From JANJUB01 sp031386985 (GTDB lineage: Bacteria; Armatimonadota; Fimbriimonadia; Fimbriimonadales; Fimbriimonadaceae): DNA of 64,000 bases. The stretch covers positions 1 through 64,000 of the forward strand of contig JANNCV010000024.1 in the NCBI GenBank assembly GCA_031386985.1, given 5' to 3'. The notes beneath the pieces were generated by a model. That model saw only the letters and a program-made list of their open reading frames with translations, was not told where the DNA came from and ran no database searches. Of this stretch, positions 25,727 through 33,608 are shown piece after piece. Each line of letters opens with the position of its first letter. Positions within the stretch are counted from its first letter, which is position 1. Made by a program: the position numbers and the translations under genes.

Positions 25727-26115
25727 TGTTCTCCTCTCAGTTTAGCTTTCGCTTCCTCGGGCGTAATATCGCCTCTCTCAAGCTGGTCTAAGATCAGTTG
25801 CTTGGTGGTGGGGTCGGGCTTGACACGGTCGTCGGTGGCGGGCGCCAGGCCGAGCGCGGCAAGCAGAGCGTCGAGGCGGGATTTAACGGTTGGATAGCTT
25901 ATGCCAAGCTCCTTTTCTACCGCCGAAATCGTGCCTCTGCACCGCAAAAAGGTCTCAAGAAAGTTTGCCTGATCGGCATCGAGCCGAGCGAACTTCGAAA
26001 CCGCAAACCGCCCGCGAATCGTTATCCCGGAGTCGTCGGAAGCGAGCTCGCTAATATAAAGCTCCCCTCCCGAAACCGGATCGCAGGCCGGGATTGGATG
26101 AAGATTATTTCCCAT
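25723..26115 (-). CDS. DUF2089 family protein (probable transcriptional regulator)
   Basis: A 130-residue protein. The N-terminus has a short beta segment with PVSGGEL in place of the Cys-rich zinc-binding start of classical DUF2089. The helix-turn-helix is clear: FLRCRGTISAVEKELGISYPTVKSRLDALLAALG (~60-95), matching the DUF2089 core. The last ~25 residues (ILDQLERGDITPEEAKAKL) repeat the same SHOCT-like motif found at the start of the next protein. It is the first gene of the DUF2089-DUF4097-ppx-ppk operon and overlaps its neighbour as ATGA, so it may regulate its own operon. Confidence 0.88.
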   Translation of the reverse strand: MGNNLHPIPACDPVSGGELYISELASDDSGITIRGRFAVSKFARLDADQANFLETFLRCRGTISAVEKELGISYPTVKSRLDALLAALGLAPATDDRVKPDPTTKQLILDQLERGDITPEEAKAKLRGEQ

Positions 26116-26215
26116 ACGAAGAATAATACTTCAATTTTCTTAGGTGCGTTTCAAGAATATTCACTTTTGGGACGTTTGGGCTTTGAGTTGCTTGGGCGGA
26201 ACGCCCAAAAGAAAG

Positions 26216-26242
26216 CCCCTCCCTAACGAAGTTGGGGAGGGG
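26216..26242. repeat. Dispersed repeat CCCCTCCCTAACGAAG..GGGGAGGGG, copy 2
   Basis: Identical in its first 27 bases to copy 1 at 8088. It lies in the 209-base spacer between the DUF2089 gene and the PEP-CTERM gene. A GGGCGGAACGCCC hairpin at 26195-26207 precedes it. Confidence 0.75.
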
Positions 26243-26324
26243 TTCGGGTGGCTTCAAGAAAAGAGCGCGATAACCTTCACATCCCGATTTCTAACGCCGG
26301 GCCAAACTCGAATCGTGTCGGTCG

Positions 26325-26966
26325 TCACGCTTTTAGGCGTCGCCGGGTGAAAATACCAATCCCGGTAAGAATGCCTAAAACTGTTGCAGGCTCGGGCACG
26401 GCGGTGATCGTTGCCGCAAAGTTGGCGTAAGGATCGCCGCCCCAACTGTAGTTAATCCACTCTGAACCTAAATCGGATTGCCAGAACCAGTCATCGCTCG
26501 ACCCAACCGTGGGGGCGTGGAAATACGCGGGCCCAAGTTCACCCGCTGCACCTTGGCGATTGAAAGCTTCAATCGTCCAAACCAATCGGTCAGGCACCGC
26601 GATGTTGGGGATCGCGAAGTTGTACTCATTCATGCCCGCTACGACAGGCATCCCGACAAACATGTCACTCGTGAAAAGGGCCGCGCCTGGGGCTTGAGTT
26701 GACTCCATGATCGGCCGAAATCTAATGAGCGCATCAAAAGAGCCGCTTTCGGCTCCCCGATACCAAAACAGGAGTTTGAGATTGACAACCCCGCGCTGGG
26801 AACCGGCCAGGTGAACTTCATCGCCAACCTCGGCACTATGAGTTCGCCAATCGGGAAGCAACGGAAAATTGTTGTTAAGGGACGTGGTCGTGTTGTCATA
26901 CACGACCGTCTGGGCAACGGAAAATGTGGACACAAACAGCGTGGCCAATAATAAGATTCGTTTCAT
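26325..26966 (-). CDS. PEP-CTERM sorted secreted protein
   Basis: A 213-residue protein from ATG 26966 (MKRILLLATLFVSTFSVAQ, a good signal peptide); the frame extends 27 codons further upstream without family support. The mature domain is a beta-sandwich with many aromatic residues (VYDNTTTSLNNNF, SDDWFWQSDLGSEW), like the common choice-of-anchor/PEP-CTERM extracellular proteins. The C-terminus is VPEPATVLGILTGIGIFTRRR: the PEP motif, a hydrophobic helix and a basic tail, recognised by the exosortase/EpsH system tied to exopolysaccharide secretion. An exopolysaccharide locus lies 3 kb away. No exosortase gene is in the window. Confidence 0.9.
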   Translation of the reverse strand: MKRILLLATLFVSTFSVAQTVVYDNTTTSLNNNFPLLPDWRTHSAEVGDEVHLAGSQRGVVNLKLLFWYRGAESGSFDALIRFRPIMESTQAPGAALFTSDMFVGMPVVAGMNEYNFAIPNIAVPDRLVWTIEAFNRQGAAGELGPAYFHAPTVGSSDDWFWQSDLGSEWINYSWGGDPYANFAATITAVPEPATVLGILTGIGIFTRRRLKA

Positions 26967-27027
26967 GACACTCAAAAGTAGGGCGAAGTGGCCCCTTAAC
27001 CGGGGAAGGGGCCAAAGTGACGGGAGC

Positions 27028-29220
27028 TTAGTTGAAGTGCACTCCAACTTGATCGAATTTCATGCGCCAGCGCTGACCTACTTCACCACCAGGAGCAAAG
27101 TGGATGATCCTGGATCGGACCTCACGGCTGGTCGCATTGACGAATCTGGCTCCATTGCTTGTTAAGGAGATGCTCACGGATGAATCAGCTTGCGTAACGG
27201 GCCGCGTATCAAGCAACTCCCAGGCACCGGTTGTCCAGTTCCAGAGTTCAATCCTCTGGGTGCAAAGCGCCGCCAATGGCAAAGTGTTGCTTGATTCAAC
27301 TCCAACGATCAGTCCGTTAACTGGCCCCGCAGGACCCGTCATAGAGGTTGTCATGCCGCTACCGCTCCGAGTTCCGGTTGCGCTTGGCCCAAGCTCAAGA
27401 TAGTTATTATCCGAGGCGGATAAGCTTGCTACGTTTCCGCTAAACTCCGATCCGTTCTCAACAACGTAGCTTGAGATCGGCTGATAGGTTAGCGGTCCTT
27501 TGGTGACGGCAGTCAGTTGAGTTCCGGTCCCCGGCTTAAACAAGCCGAGAGTGGACATGCTGTTAACGGGAGCGACATTGCAATCGAAGCGGAAGTTAAA
27601 CGTCGAGCTGTACTTGAGCGGATTGGGCGTTCCTTGTCCGAACGGGCCAGTTGACCAGGTGATCTTGTTGCTGGCTACGACGCTACTCCACTGATTCGTG
27701 GCGTTCTGGTCAATGTCGCGGAAGCCGATGTTGGCGACAGTTGCCCCGTTTGGAACCGGGATCGAGAACACTCGAATCTGGCGGTCGAGGTCATGATTGT
27801 ATGCAGCATACTCGTAGCGCCACATGCCGGCTCCTAGATTGGTGGTTTGCACCGCCAGAATAACATCACCTTCAGTTCGAGGTTCGGCGGTTCCGCGCAT
27901 CTCGCCCCAGCGATTAATGGCCGGACCTTGAACCTGAGCCGTCGGAGTGCTGAAGCTCCAAGAAGATCCCCCCCAACTCATCGTCGCGGTTCGTGTGCCG
28001 ACGTTATTGTATTTATCAAAGTCGTTCGGACTGATATAGTAGGCTTCGTAGTAATAGGTTGCGCCAGCAACGCCAAGATCGGCATCAAGCACTTCTAATC
28101 GGTGAGCGACGGGGTCGCCGCTGAATTCGCTACCGTTATTCCGGCGAACACAATCGTTGACATAGTTCGAGAAGTAAGAGTTTTGGCATGTCCAAATCCC
28201 GGTGAAAGGATTGACCTCATCTCGTCCCCCCAGGTAATTCCGGTCGCTGTTGTTTCCGGTTCCATAGGTGTCCGAGCAGTTCAATCCAAGCTGAGTGCCG
28301 CCTCCAGGAGGCTGCTGGCAAGTTCCGCATCCGTTAGAGTTCGTCGAAAGAAAACCGTGCTTTAACCAGGACCAACCGACCTGCTCAAATCGGCCACCGC
28401 TCACACGATAGAGATTCATGGCGATGACAGGATGCCGAACGTCCATAGGAGCGAACCACGGGATCGGTTGCGTACCGACGTTGCACGAAGTGGTGGACAT
28501 TGAAAGTCCGTTACGCCCGTTCGGGAAGGTTCCGAGTCGCCCAATCGCAGTAAGGCTGCTCATAGCAGAAAGGGCAACGTCCAAAGGTGCGTTTGCGCTG
28601 GCGGGTGCACCATTTCGCCCAACTGATTCGATCTCGCCGCCGCCATCGGTGGCTTTAGCGTCACCGAAAACGGAGAGCGTCCCAACTAACAATCCAGCGA
28701 GGTTGGGGCGACCGAGTTGCTTTGCGCCTTCGGAAGTGATAACAACATCCATATGAGCAATGCCGAGAACGTCGTTTTTTAGGTCATAGTAAGTTCGGGC
28801 GTGTTGGAATTCAAAAGGAGAAACAGAACCGACTCTGAACTCAACGGTATTACTAGCGGTCTTGCTGGGGGCGATGGTGAAATCATTCGCATTAATGGAG
28901 CTCTTGCTGCTTGAGAGTGTGAATCCGCCTTTATGCTGCATCTCGCCGCCATCAAAGCCGGTGAACTGGCCGTTCGCCAAGGTGAAGGTGAGGTCGCTCC
29001 CGTAAATCTTAAAGCCGCTCGATGGTTCGCCGCTACCGGAATCGCCTTCAGCGGTTGAATTCAAGCGGAGCTTCAATCCGTTAGATTGCAGCAGGGAAGG
29101 GAAAAAACTTATGGTGGATCGCCCACCGGTAACCTGAAGATGCCGATTGTCGTCTCGACGGTTAAGACCGATAACTCCAACGACAGCACATGTTGCTAAT
29201 AAAGCTCCAACAATTTTCAT
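27028..29220 (-). CDS. Large secreted protein of unknown function
   Basis: A 730-residue protein from ATG 29220 (MKIVGALLATCAVVGVIGLN, a signal or anchor helix); 20 further codons upstream are open but basic and unlikely. The mature region is Ser/Thr/Asn/Gly-rich and beta-predicted, with Cys-rich patches (NGCGTCQQPPGG, LNCSDTYG, CQNSYFSNYVNDC) suggesting disulfides, so it is extracellular. Blocks such as YYYEAYYISPNDFDKYNNV and WRYEYAAYNHDLDRQIRVFSIPV-type strands look like a structural or enzymatic surface protein; no catalytic motif or family was recognised. It ends 62 bases before the PEP-CTERM gene on the same strand, so the two may be co-transcribed. Confidence 0.8.
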   Translation of the reverse strand: MKIVGALLATCAVVGVIGLNRRDDNRHLQVTGGRSTISFFPSLLQSNGLKLRLNSTAEGDSGSGEPSSGFKIYGSDLTFTLANGQFTGFDGGEMQHKGGFTLSSSKSSINANDFTIAPSKTASNTVEFRVGSVSPFEFQHARTYYDLKNDVLGIAHMDVVITSEGAKQLGRPNLAGLLVGTLSVFGDAKATDGGGEIESVGRNGAPASANAPLDVALSAMSSLTAIGRLGTFPNGRNGLSMSTTSCNVGTQPIPWFAPMDVRHPVIAMNLYRVSGGRFEQVGWSWLKHGFLSTNSNGCGTCQQPPGGGTQLGLNCSDTYGTGNNSDRNYLGGRDEVNPFTGIWTCQNSYFSNYVNDCVRRNNGSEFSGDPVAHRLEVLDADLGVAGATYYYEAYYISPNDFDKYNNVGTRTATMSWGGSSWSFSTPTAQVQGPAINRWGEMRGTAEPRTEGDVILAVQTTNLGAGMWRYEYAAYNHDLDRQIRVFSIPVPNGATVANIGFRDIDQNATNQWSSVVASNKITWSTGPFGQGTPNPLKYSSTFNFRFDCNVAPVNSMSTLGLFKPGTGTQLTAVTKGPLTYQPISSYVVENGSEFSGNVASLSASDNNYLELGPSATGTRSGSGMTTSMTGPAGPVNGLIVGVESSNTLPLAALCTQRIELWNWTTGAWELLDTRPVTQADSSVSISLTSNGARFVNATSREVRSRIIHFAPGGEVGQRWRMKFDQVGVHFN

Positions 29221-29378
29221 AAAAAAACACCCGGAAAAACCACGCGGACGTAGCCGTCTCAACTGTACCCTAGCGACCATTGAGAACCGCTAAAACGGAT
29301 GGCGCTCCCTCGAATAACTCGTAGTAATACGGGGGTTGGCCTTGCACTCATTTTTGTCCAAGCCTTTGGGTTACACTG

Positions 29379-30371
29379 ATGCTAATGCGATTGACGCAAA
29401 TGGTAGATGGCGCGGGCTGAGCGAGCAAGTTAGGGCCAACCCAACTGTCGGAGGTTCTCCGACACATACCGCACTCGGCTCACCCAAACCTGCTAGTCGG
29501 CTTTGAACACAAAGACGACGCGGGTGTCTTTCGGCTGTCTGAAGATCAAGCGCTGGTTCAGACGATTGATTTTTTTACGCCCATCGTTGATGACCCTTAC
29601 GCCTTTGGACAGATTGCAGCAGCGAACGCGCTGAGTGACGTTTACGCAATGGGGGGCCGACCTTTAACCGTGATGAACGTCGCATGCTTTGACCCATGCG
29701 CCGCTCCGGCGGAGGTTTGGGCGAATATTTTGCGGGGCATGCACGACAAGACAGTCGAGGCGGGGGCAGTCGTGGTTGGGGGTCATAGCGTTGAGGACAA
29801 GCAACCCAAGTTCGGGATGAGCGTGACGGGGATTATCAATCCGCTCCATGTCTTTGCGAACACTTCCGCCGAGCCCGGCGATAAGATTTATCTTTCGAAG
29901 CCCTTGGGGACGGGAATCATCTCAACCGCGGGGAAATTTGAGGAGGCGTCAGCTGAAGAACTTGCGGCGGCAATTTTGGCGATGTCTACTTTGAACCGGG
30001 ACGCGTGCGAAATCGGTCTAACCGCCGGGGTGAGATGCGCTACCGACATAACGGGGTTTGGACTCGCGGGGCACTTGTTTAACATCGCCCGGGCTTCTTC
30101 GGTCTCGATTGTTTTGGATTCTGCATCGTTCCCCTTATTGCCGGGGGTAGAGCGGCAGCTAGAACTTGGAAACAAAACCGGAGGTGCGACCAATAACCGA
30201 GCGTATATGGGGGACTCTTTGATTTTTGCGGAATCTGTTTCTGAGTGGGTTAGCGATGTTGTATTGGACCCACAGACGTCGGGCGGCCTGGCTCTGTTTT
30301 CGGCCAAGGCTCTCGCTCTTCCATGTATTGGCGAGGTTCAGGCGGGTCCAGCTCAGATTCACGTTCGCTGA
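29379..30371 (+). CDS. selD: Selenophosphate synthetase, predicted selenoprotein (in-frame UGA = Sec)
   Basis: Makes selenophosphate from selenide and ATP, the selenium donor for selenocysteine and selenouridine. Reading the frame of the clear SelD body (FFTPIVDDPYAFGQIA, NALSDVYAMGGRPLT, GGHSVEDKQ, DITGFGLAGH, DPQTSGGL) upstream gives MRLTQMVDGAG, then TGA at 29418-29420, then ASKLGP and NLLVGFEHKDDAGV. In other SelDs this reads RLTQ..GAG-(C/Sec)-x-x-K, so the TGA is exactly at the catalytic Cys/Sec. No other disruption occurs. A hairpin with a GGTT loop lies 33 bases after the TGA. Starts at ATG 29379 or 29385 give 328-330 residues. If UGA were a true stop, the remaining frame from ATG 29649 would lack the ATP/catalytic N-terminus. 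The 3' end overlaps the convergent lyase gene by 122 bases. Confidence 0.9.
29446..29464 (+). promoter_or_regulatory. SECIS-like hairpin of selD
   Basis: TGTCGGAG (29446-29453), GTT, CTCCGACA (29457-29464): an 8-bp perfect stem, the apical loop reading G-GTT-C when the closing pair is open. The loop begins 33 nt after the UGA at 29418, within the spacing used by bacterial SelB-recognised SECIS elements, which need a short stem and a loop containing GU. It lies inside the coding region, as bacterial SECIS do. Confidence 0.65.
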
Positions 30372-32217
30372 GGGGCTTGATCCGGGTCTTGAGAACAGTT
30401 TTGGGACCTCGCCAAGTTATGGTTATTGAGTGACCAAAATCCAGGTGCCCATATTTTTCACTGAAAGCAGATAGATTTCCCGACTGATTCACTTCGATTG
30501 CCGAAAACTCGGGAAGCTCAAATTCGATCTTGTAATATCCCACGGCGAAGGAAGTTTCATCGATCTGGTGAATAGGTAGCGGAGTTCGCCAGGAGACTTG
30601 AAACAAACTGTTCTTGCCTCCATCAGAAACGACATCCGTGATCGTGGCTTCTGTCCTCACTAATTGAACGTTCCGGCTGTGGACGACGCCAAATCTGTTT
30701 CGGTAGCCGTAGTGCTCCCCTTCAAACTCATCGGGCTTAAGGAACTTCACTTTGGATTTTGTCCAATCAAACCACAGAAACCGGGAACCCTTCACCATCT
30801 GGCTGTCTCCGTTCACAGCAGCACAGTTGTGAGCGGCGGATGACTTCAGGAAGTCGCCGACTCCTTCAGGATCGTTGTAACTGTAGGTTCCTCCATCAAT
30901 GAAAATTAGTTCATCGCCGTACCAGAGGTCAACATGAAGCATATCGGCGTGGGCGGGGCGATCTTTGTAGGTGTGGCAACGAACCGTAGCGAGCCAGTCG
31001 CCTTTGGTTAGGGCATAGTAGCCGCCTCCCTGGCTCGAAATGACATTTGGCTTGTCTACGGGCGGGGTTCCTTCAGTGGAAAGTCCAAACCACTCGCTCA
31101 GTTCATCCCAAGGTCCCGGTGGAAACGGGGATAAGTTCAAGCATGAGCGCAAGGTAGCCGCGATAATCGGGCGAAAATCCGTGTAATCGCACCCGTGCAA
31201 AGCCAAAACATTTGCCCCATCGTTCGCGCCGTAGTTCGGCACTCGGCCATCTCGGCATATCCCGGCGAGCAGTTTCGCCGCCATTCGAAAGAGATCAATC
31301 ACGTCATCAGGGAGCGGGTCTTCGAATTGGCGCGCCACGCGCATGGCGATTAGCGCATCGAGCAAGGCAACCCGCGTGTAGTTGTGCGAGTGCTGGCAAT
31401 ACCAACCGTCGCGAGTGAACTGCTCGCGGACCTGTTTGACGAAGAGTCGCTTGCCTTTTTCGCGCCAAATTTTCGATCTCGGATGGCTTGGTAAGGTGTG
31501 TCCAGCGAGGAAGAGGGCGACGGTTTCGCTTAGGCCGTGGTTATTGTGTTGCGAGATGGCGTACTCGACCGCCCCTTCGATCCGCTCCGCGTGTTGGGGG
31601 AGGAGTTTCAGGACTTCTTCTTTGTAAGGGGTATCGAGCAGGTTCGCCACCCACATTAGGGTGAACATTCGGAAGCTTGTTTCTTGTCCGCAGGCCCAGT
31701 TAACGCCCTGATTTGGGGGGTTGGCTTCCTTCCAGTTTATAATCTGCACCCAAAGATACTTCTCGTAGAGTTCAGCCTCGTCAGGGTCTGGCTGCGCAAC
31801 AACCTTACGGCCCCAATGAATAACCCAGTCCATCCTTGAGGCCTCCCAGGCCCACTTAATGTCGCCGCCAGCCGACATTGATATTTCGCTCCAATGTCTA
31901 AGTCGGCCTTCGTCACTGTAGTCGAACCTCGTTTTGGGATTGACCTGCCAGTTTGTCGGCATTGGCCTTAGCTCCCATGAGAAGTAGGGGACCACGTCAC
32001 GAGGCAAGTTGCGCACAACGTTTGGATCAAGAGTTTTGAGCGAAGGCAACTCGAAGATACTAATGAACTCCGGCACCTCATCCCGCCAATCACAAGCCGG
32101 AGTGATCTTCCCATAGACCCCAAACTTAAGCCTTAGCCGATGTTTCAGGTTCAGCCAAAGGGCTCTTGGCCCCAGGCGAAGGAGCGTACGAACAAGCAGG
32201 ATGCGGCGCGAAAGCAT
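30250..32217 (-). CDS. Heparinase II/III family polysaccharide lyase
   Basis: A 655-residue protein. Residues ~100-360 form the helical toroid (WVIHWGRKVVAQ, NNHGLSETVALFLAGHTLP, WYCQHSHNYTRVALLDAL), with the conserved Asn-His and His-Asn-Tyr groups of the alginate lyase/heparinase fold. ~385-560 is the heparinase II/III-like beta domain (GGGYYALTKGDWLATVR, AHADMLHVDLWYGDELIFIDGGTYSYN) with the catalytic-region His-Ala-Asp. There is no clear signal peptide. In exopolysaccharide clusters such lyases trim or release the polymer. It is followed 3 bases from the Wzz-like gene on the same strand. Its last ~40 codons overlap selD in antisense. Confidence 0.9.
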   Translation of the reverse strand: MLSRRILLVRTLLRLGPRALWLNLKHRLRLKFGVYGKITPACDWRDEVPEFISIFELPSLKTLDPNVVRNLPRDVVPYFSWELRPMPTNWQVNPKTRFDYSDEGRLRHWSEISMSAGGDIKWAWEASRMDWVIHWGRKVVAQPDPDEAELYEKYLWVQIINWKEANPPNQGVNWACGQETSFRMFTLMWVANLLDTPYKEEVLKLLPQHAERIEGAVEYAISQHNNHGLSETVALFLAGHTLPSHPRSKIWREKGKRLFVKQVREQFTRDGWYCQHSHNYTRVALLDALIAMRVARQFEDPLPDDVIDLFRMAAKLLAGICRDGRVPNYGANDGANVLALHGCDYTDFRPIIAATLRSCLNLSPFPPGPWDELSEWFGLSTEGTPPVDKPNVISSQGGGYYALTKGDWLATVRCHTYKDRPAHADMLHVDLWYGDELIFIDGGTYSYNDPEGVGDFLKSSAAHNCAAVNGDSQMVKGSRFLWFDWTKSKVKFLKPDEFEGEHYGYRNRFGVVHSRNVQLVRTEATITDVVSDGGKNSLFQVSWRTPLPIHQIDETSFAVGYYKIEFELPEFSAIEVNQSGNLSAFSEKYGHLDFGHSITITWRGPKTVLKTRIKPLSERESELDPPEPRQYMEEREPWPKTEPGRPTSVGPIQHR

Positions 32218-32220
32218 GGC

Positions 32221-33429
32221 CTACGCCCGCCTTCGCTCCCAGAAATAGAAGAACACGCAACCGATGAACGAGCCGAGCATGCCGCCCAAAATGCCGTTTA
32301 TCGCTGAAGACTTATTGATTGGTTCATCCGAAACATAGGGCTGACCGAGAATGGCCCAGCCGATTCGATTGACGTCGGCTTCCGCGCTGGCGAGCTCCTG
32401 TTGCTTCGATAACGCCATCACTACTTCGCCTTTGGTTTTGGCTTCGTTGGCCAAGTTCTGGAGAATCTGACTCTCTTTCGGCGCATCTGCTGCCATTTGG
32501 CGCAAATAATCGCGCTGAACGGTCAAGGAATCGCGCTCGACCAGGAGTTGGGCAATTCCCGCGCTGGTGTTGCTGTTCACCGACTGCAAGTATTCGGCAA
32601 CGGCCTTCTTAAATCCATCTTGCGTCACTTTAATTTTGCGTTTGATCGCAACGATGCTCGGATGTTTGCTCGCATAAGTTTGTTCAGCCACCCGAAGCTC
32701 GTATTCAAGGTCGGTCAAGCTCTTTTGCCAACCCGAGGCTATGGGAATATCGGTCGGAAGCTCGAGTGCTACATCCGCACTGTTACGGGCTTGTCGCTTG
32801 ACACTCAGAATCTGTTCGTTAACGGAGCCGAGCCGTTGCTCGATTTCACTCAGTCTGACTTTATAGGCGACTCCTGAAAAAGGGTTCAGCGGATCTGGTG
32901 CCGTTTTGGCCCTGTTCGAAAAATCAACTACAGCTTGGGCGGCAGCATCATACTCCGCTCGCTTATCCGCAATTATCTTCGCAAAGCTGTTGGCCCGGTT
33001 CAACGCAACATTCGAGGAAGTTTGCTCGTCAAGCAACCGAACGTGCTCGGTGGCGGCTTGGAGCAAACCAAGGGCATACTTTTGATCCTGATGGCGCACT
33101 TCAAGAAAAATCTGGGAAGTATCTACCATCGCCTTCACCGCGTAGATCTTATCAATTGTAGGAACGGATGCTTTCTGTCCGTAGTTTCCCGAGACCTTCG
33201 AAAGTTGCATCCGCGTGGCTCGGCTCTCAAAAAGACCGCGCAGGAATTGGAGCGGGCTGTCTTGATTGAGTCCAATCAACGCCCCTACGTCGCCAAGCGA
33301 TGAAGATGAGTTTGGAATAGCAATTTCAACCCGAGCAAGCCAAACGGGGGTTTGCCGCTTTGTGTACAGGTAAAAACTGATCGCTACCAATAACCCAGAA
33401 AGCCCAATCTTGAAAAGATTCTTCTTCAT
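32221..33429 (-). CDS. Wzz/GumC-type polysaccharide chain-length determinant protein
   Basis: A 402-residue inner-membrane protein from ATG 33429 (MKKNLFKIGLSGLLVAISFYLY; an upstream ATG at 33462 adds 11 residues). One N-terminal TM helix, a large periplasmic part with a long coiled coil (ANSFAKIIADKRAEYDAAAQAV through LRVAEQTYASKHPS-type segments), and a C-terminal TM pair with GGMLGSFIGCVFFYFWERRR. This is the polysaccharide co-polymerase architecture. The cytoplasmic tyrosine-kinase domain of BY-kinase fusions is absent. It acts with the Wzy-like protein encoded on the other strand to set polymer length. It directly precedes the lyase gene in a two-gene operon. Confidence 0.85.
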   Translation of the reverse strand: MKKNLFKIGLSGLLVAISFYLYTKRQTPVWLARVEIAIPNSSSSLGDVGALIGLNQDSPLQFLRGLFESRATRMQLSKVSGNYGQKASVPTIDKIYAVKAMVDTSQIFLEVRHQDQKYALGLLQAATEHVRLLDEQTSSNVALNRANSFAKIIADKRAEYDAAAQAVVDFSNRAKTAPDPLNPFSGVAYKVRLSEIEQRLGSVNEQILSVKRQARNSADVALELPTDIPIASGWQKSLTDLEYELRVAEQTYASKHPSIVAIKRKIKVTQDGFKKAVAEYLQSVNSNTSAGIAQLLVERDSLTVQRDYLRQMAADAPKESQILQNLANEAKTKGEVVMALSKQQELASAEADVNRIGWAILGQPYVSDEPINKSSAINGILGGMLGSFIGCVFFYFWERRRA

Positions 33430-33502
33430 GATTTCACCAAAAGGTAGGGCGGCTTCTTGCATCGGACCAGAGTGTTATACCAGCGATTGCCTTAGGGCTT
33501 TA

Positions 33503-33562
33503 CATGGCTTTGCGTTGCTCGGCATGGCTTTGCGTAGCCGAGCATGGCTATGCGATACCAAC
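33503..33562. repeat. Three tandem 20-bp repeats CATGGCTTTGCGTAGCCGAG
   Basis: Units at 33503-33522, 33523-33542 and 33543-33562 share CATGGCTNTGCG; units 1 and 2 differ at only a few positions and the third is more diverged. They lie in the divergent spacer between the Wzz-like gene and the glycosyltransferase. The same CATGGC(C/T)T(A/T)(C/T)G core occurs singly at 8142 and 32216, indicating a dispersed unit. Confidence 0.7.
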
Positions 33563-33608
33563 AACGGAAGCGGGGCTACGGTTCCAGGCCGTACACTCTT
33601 AGGTTCAA

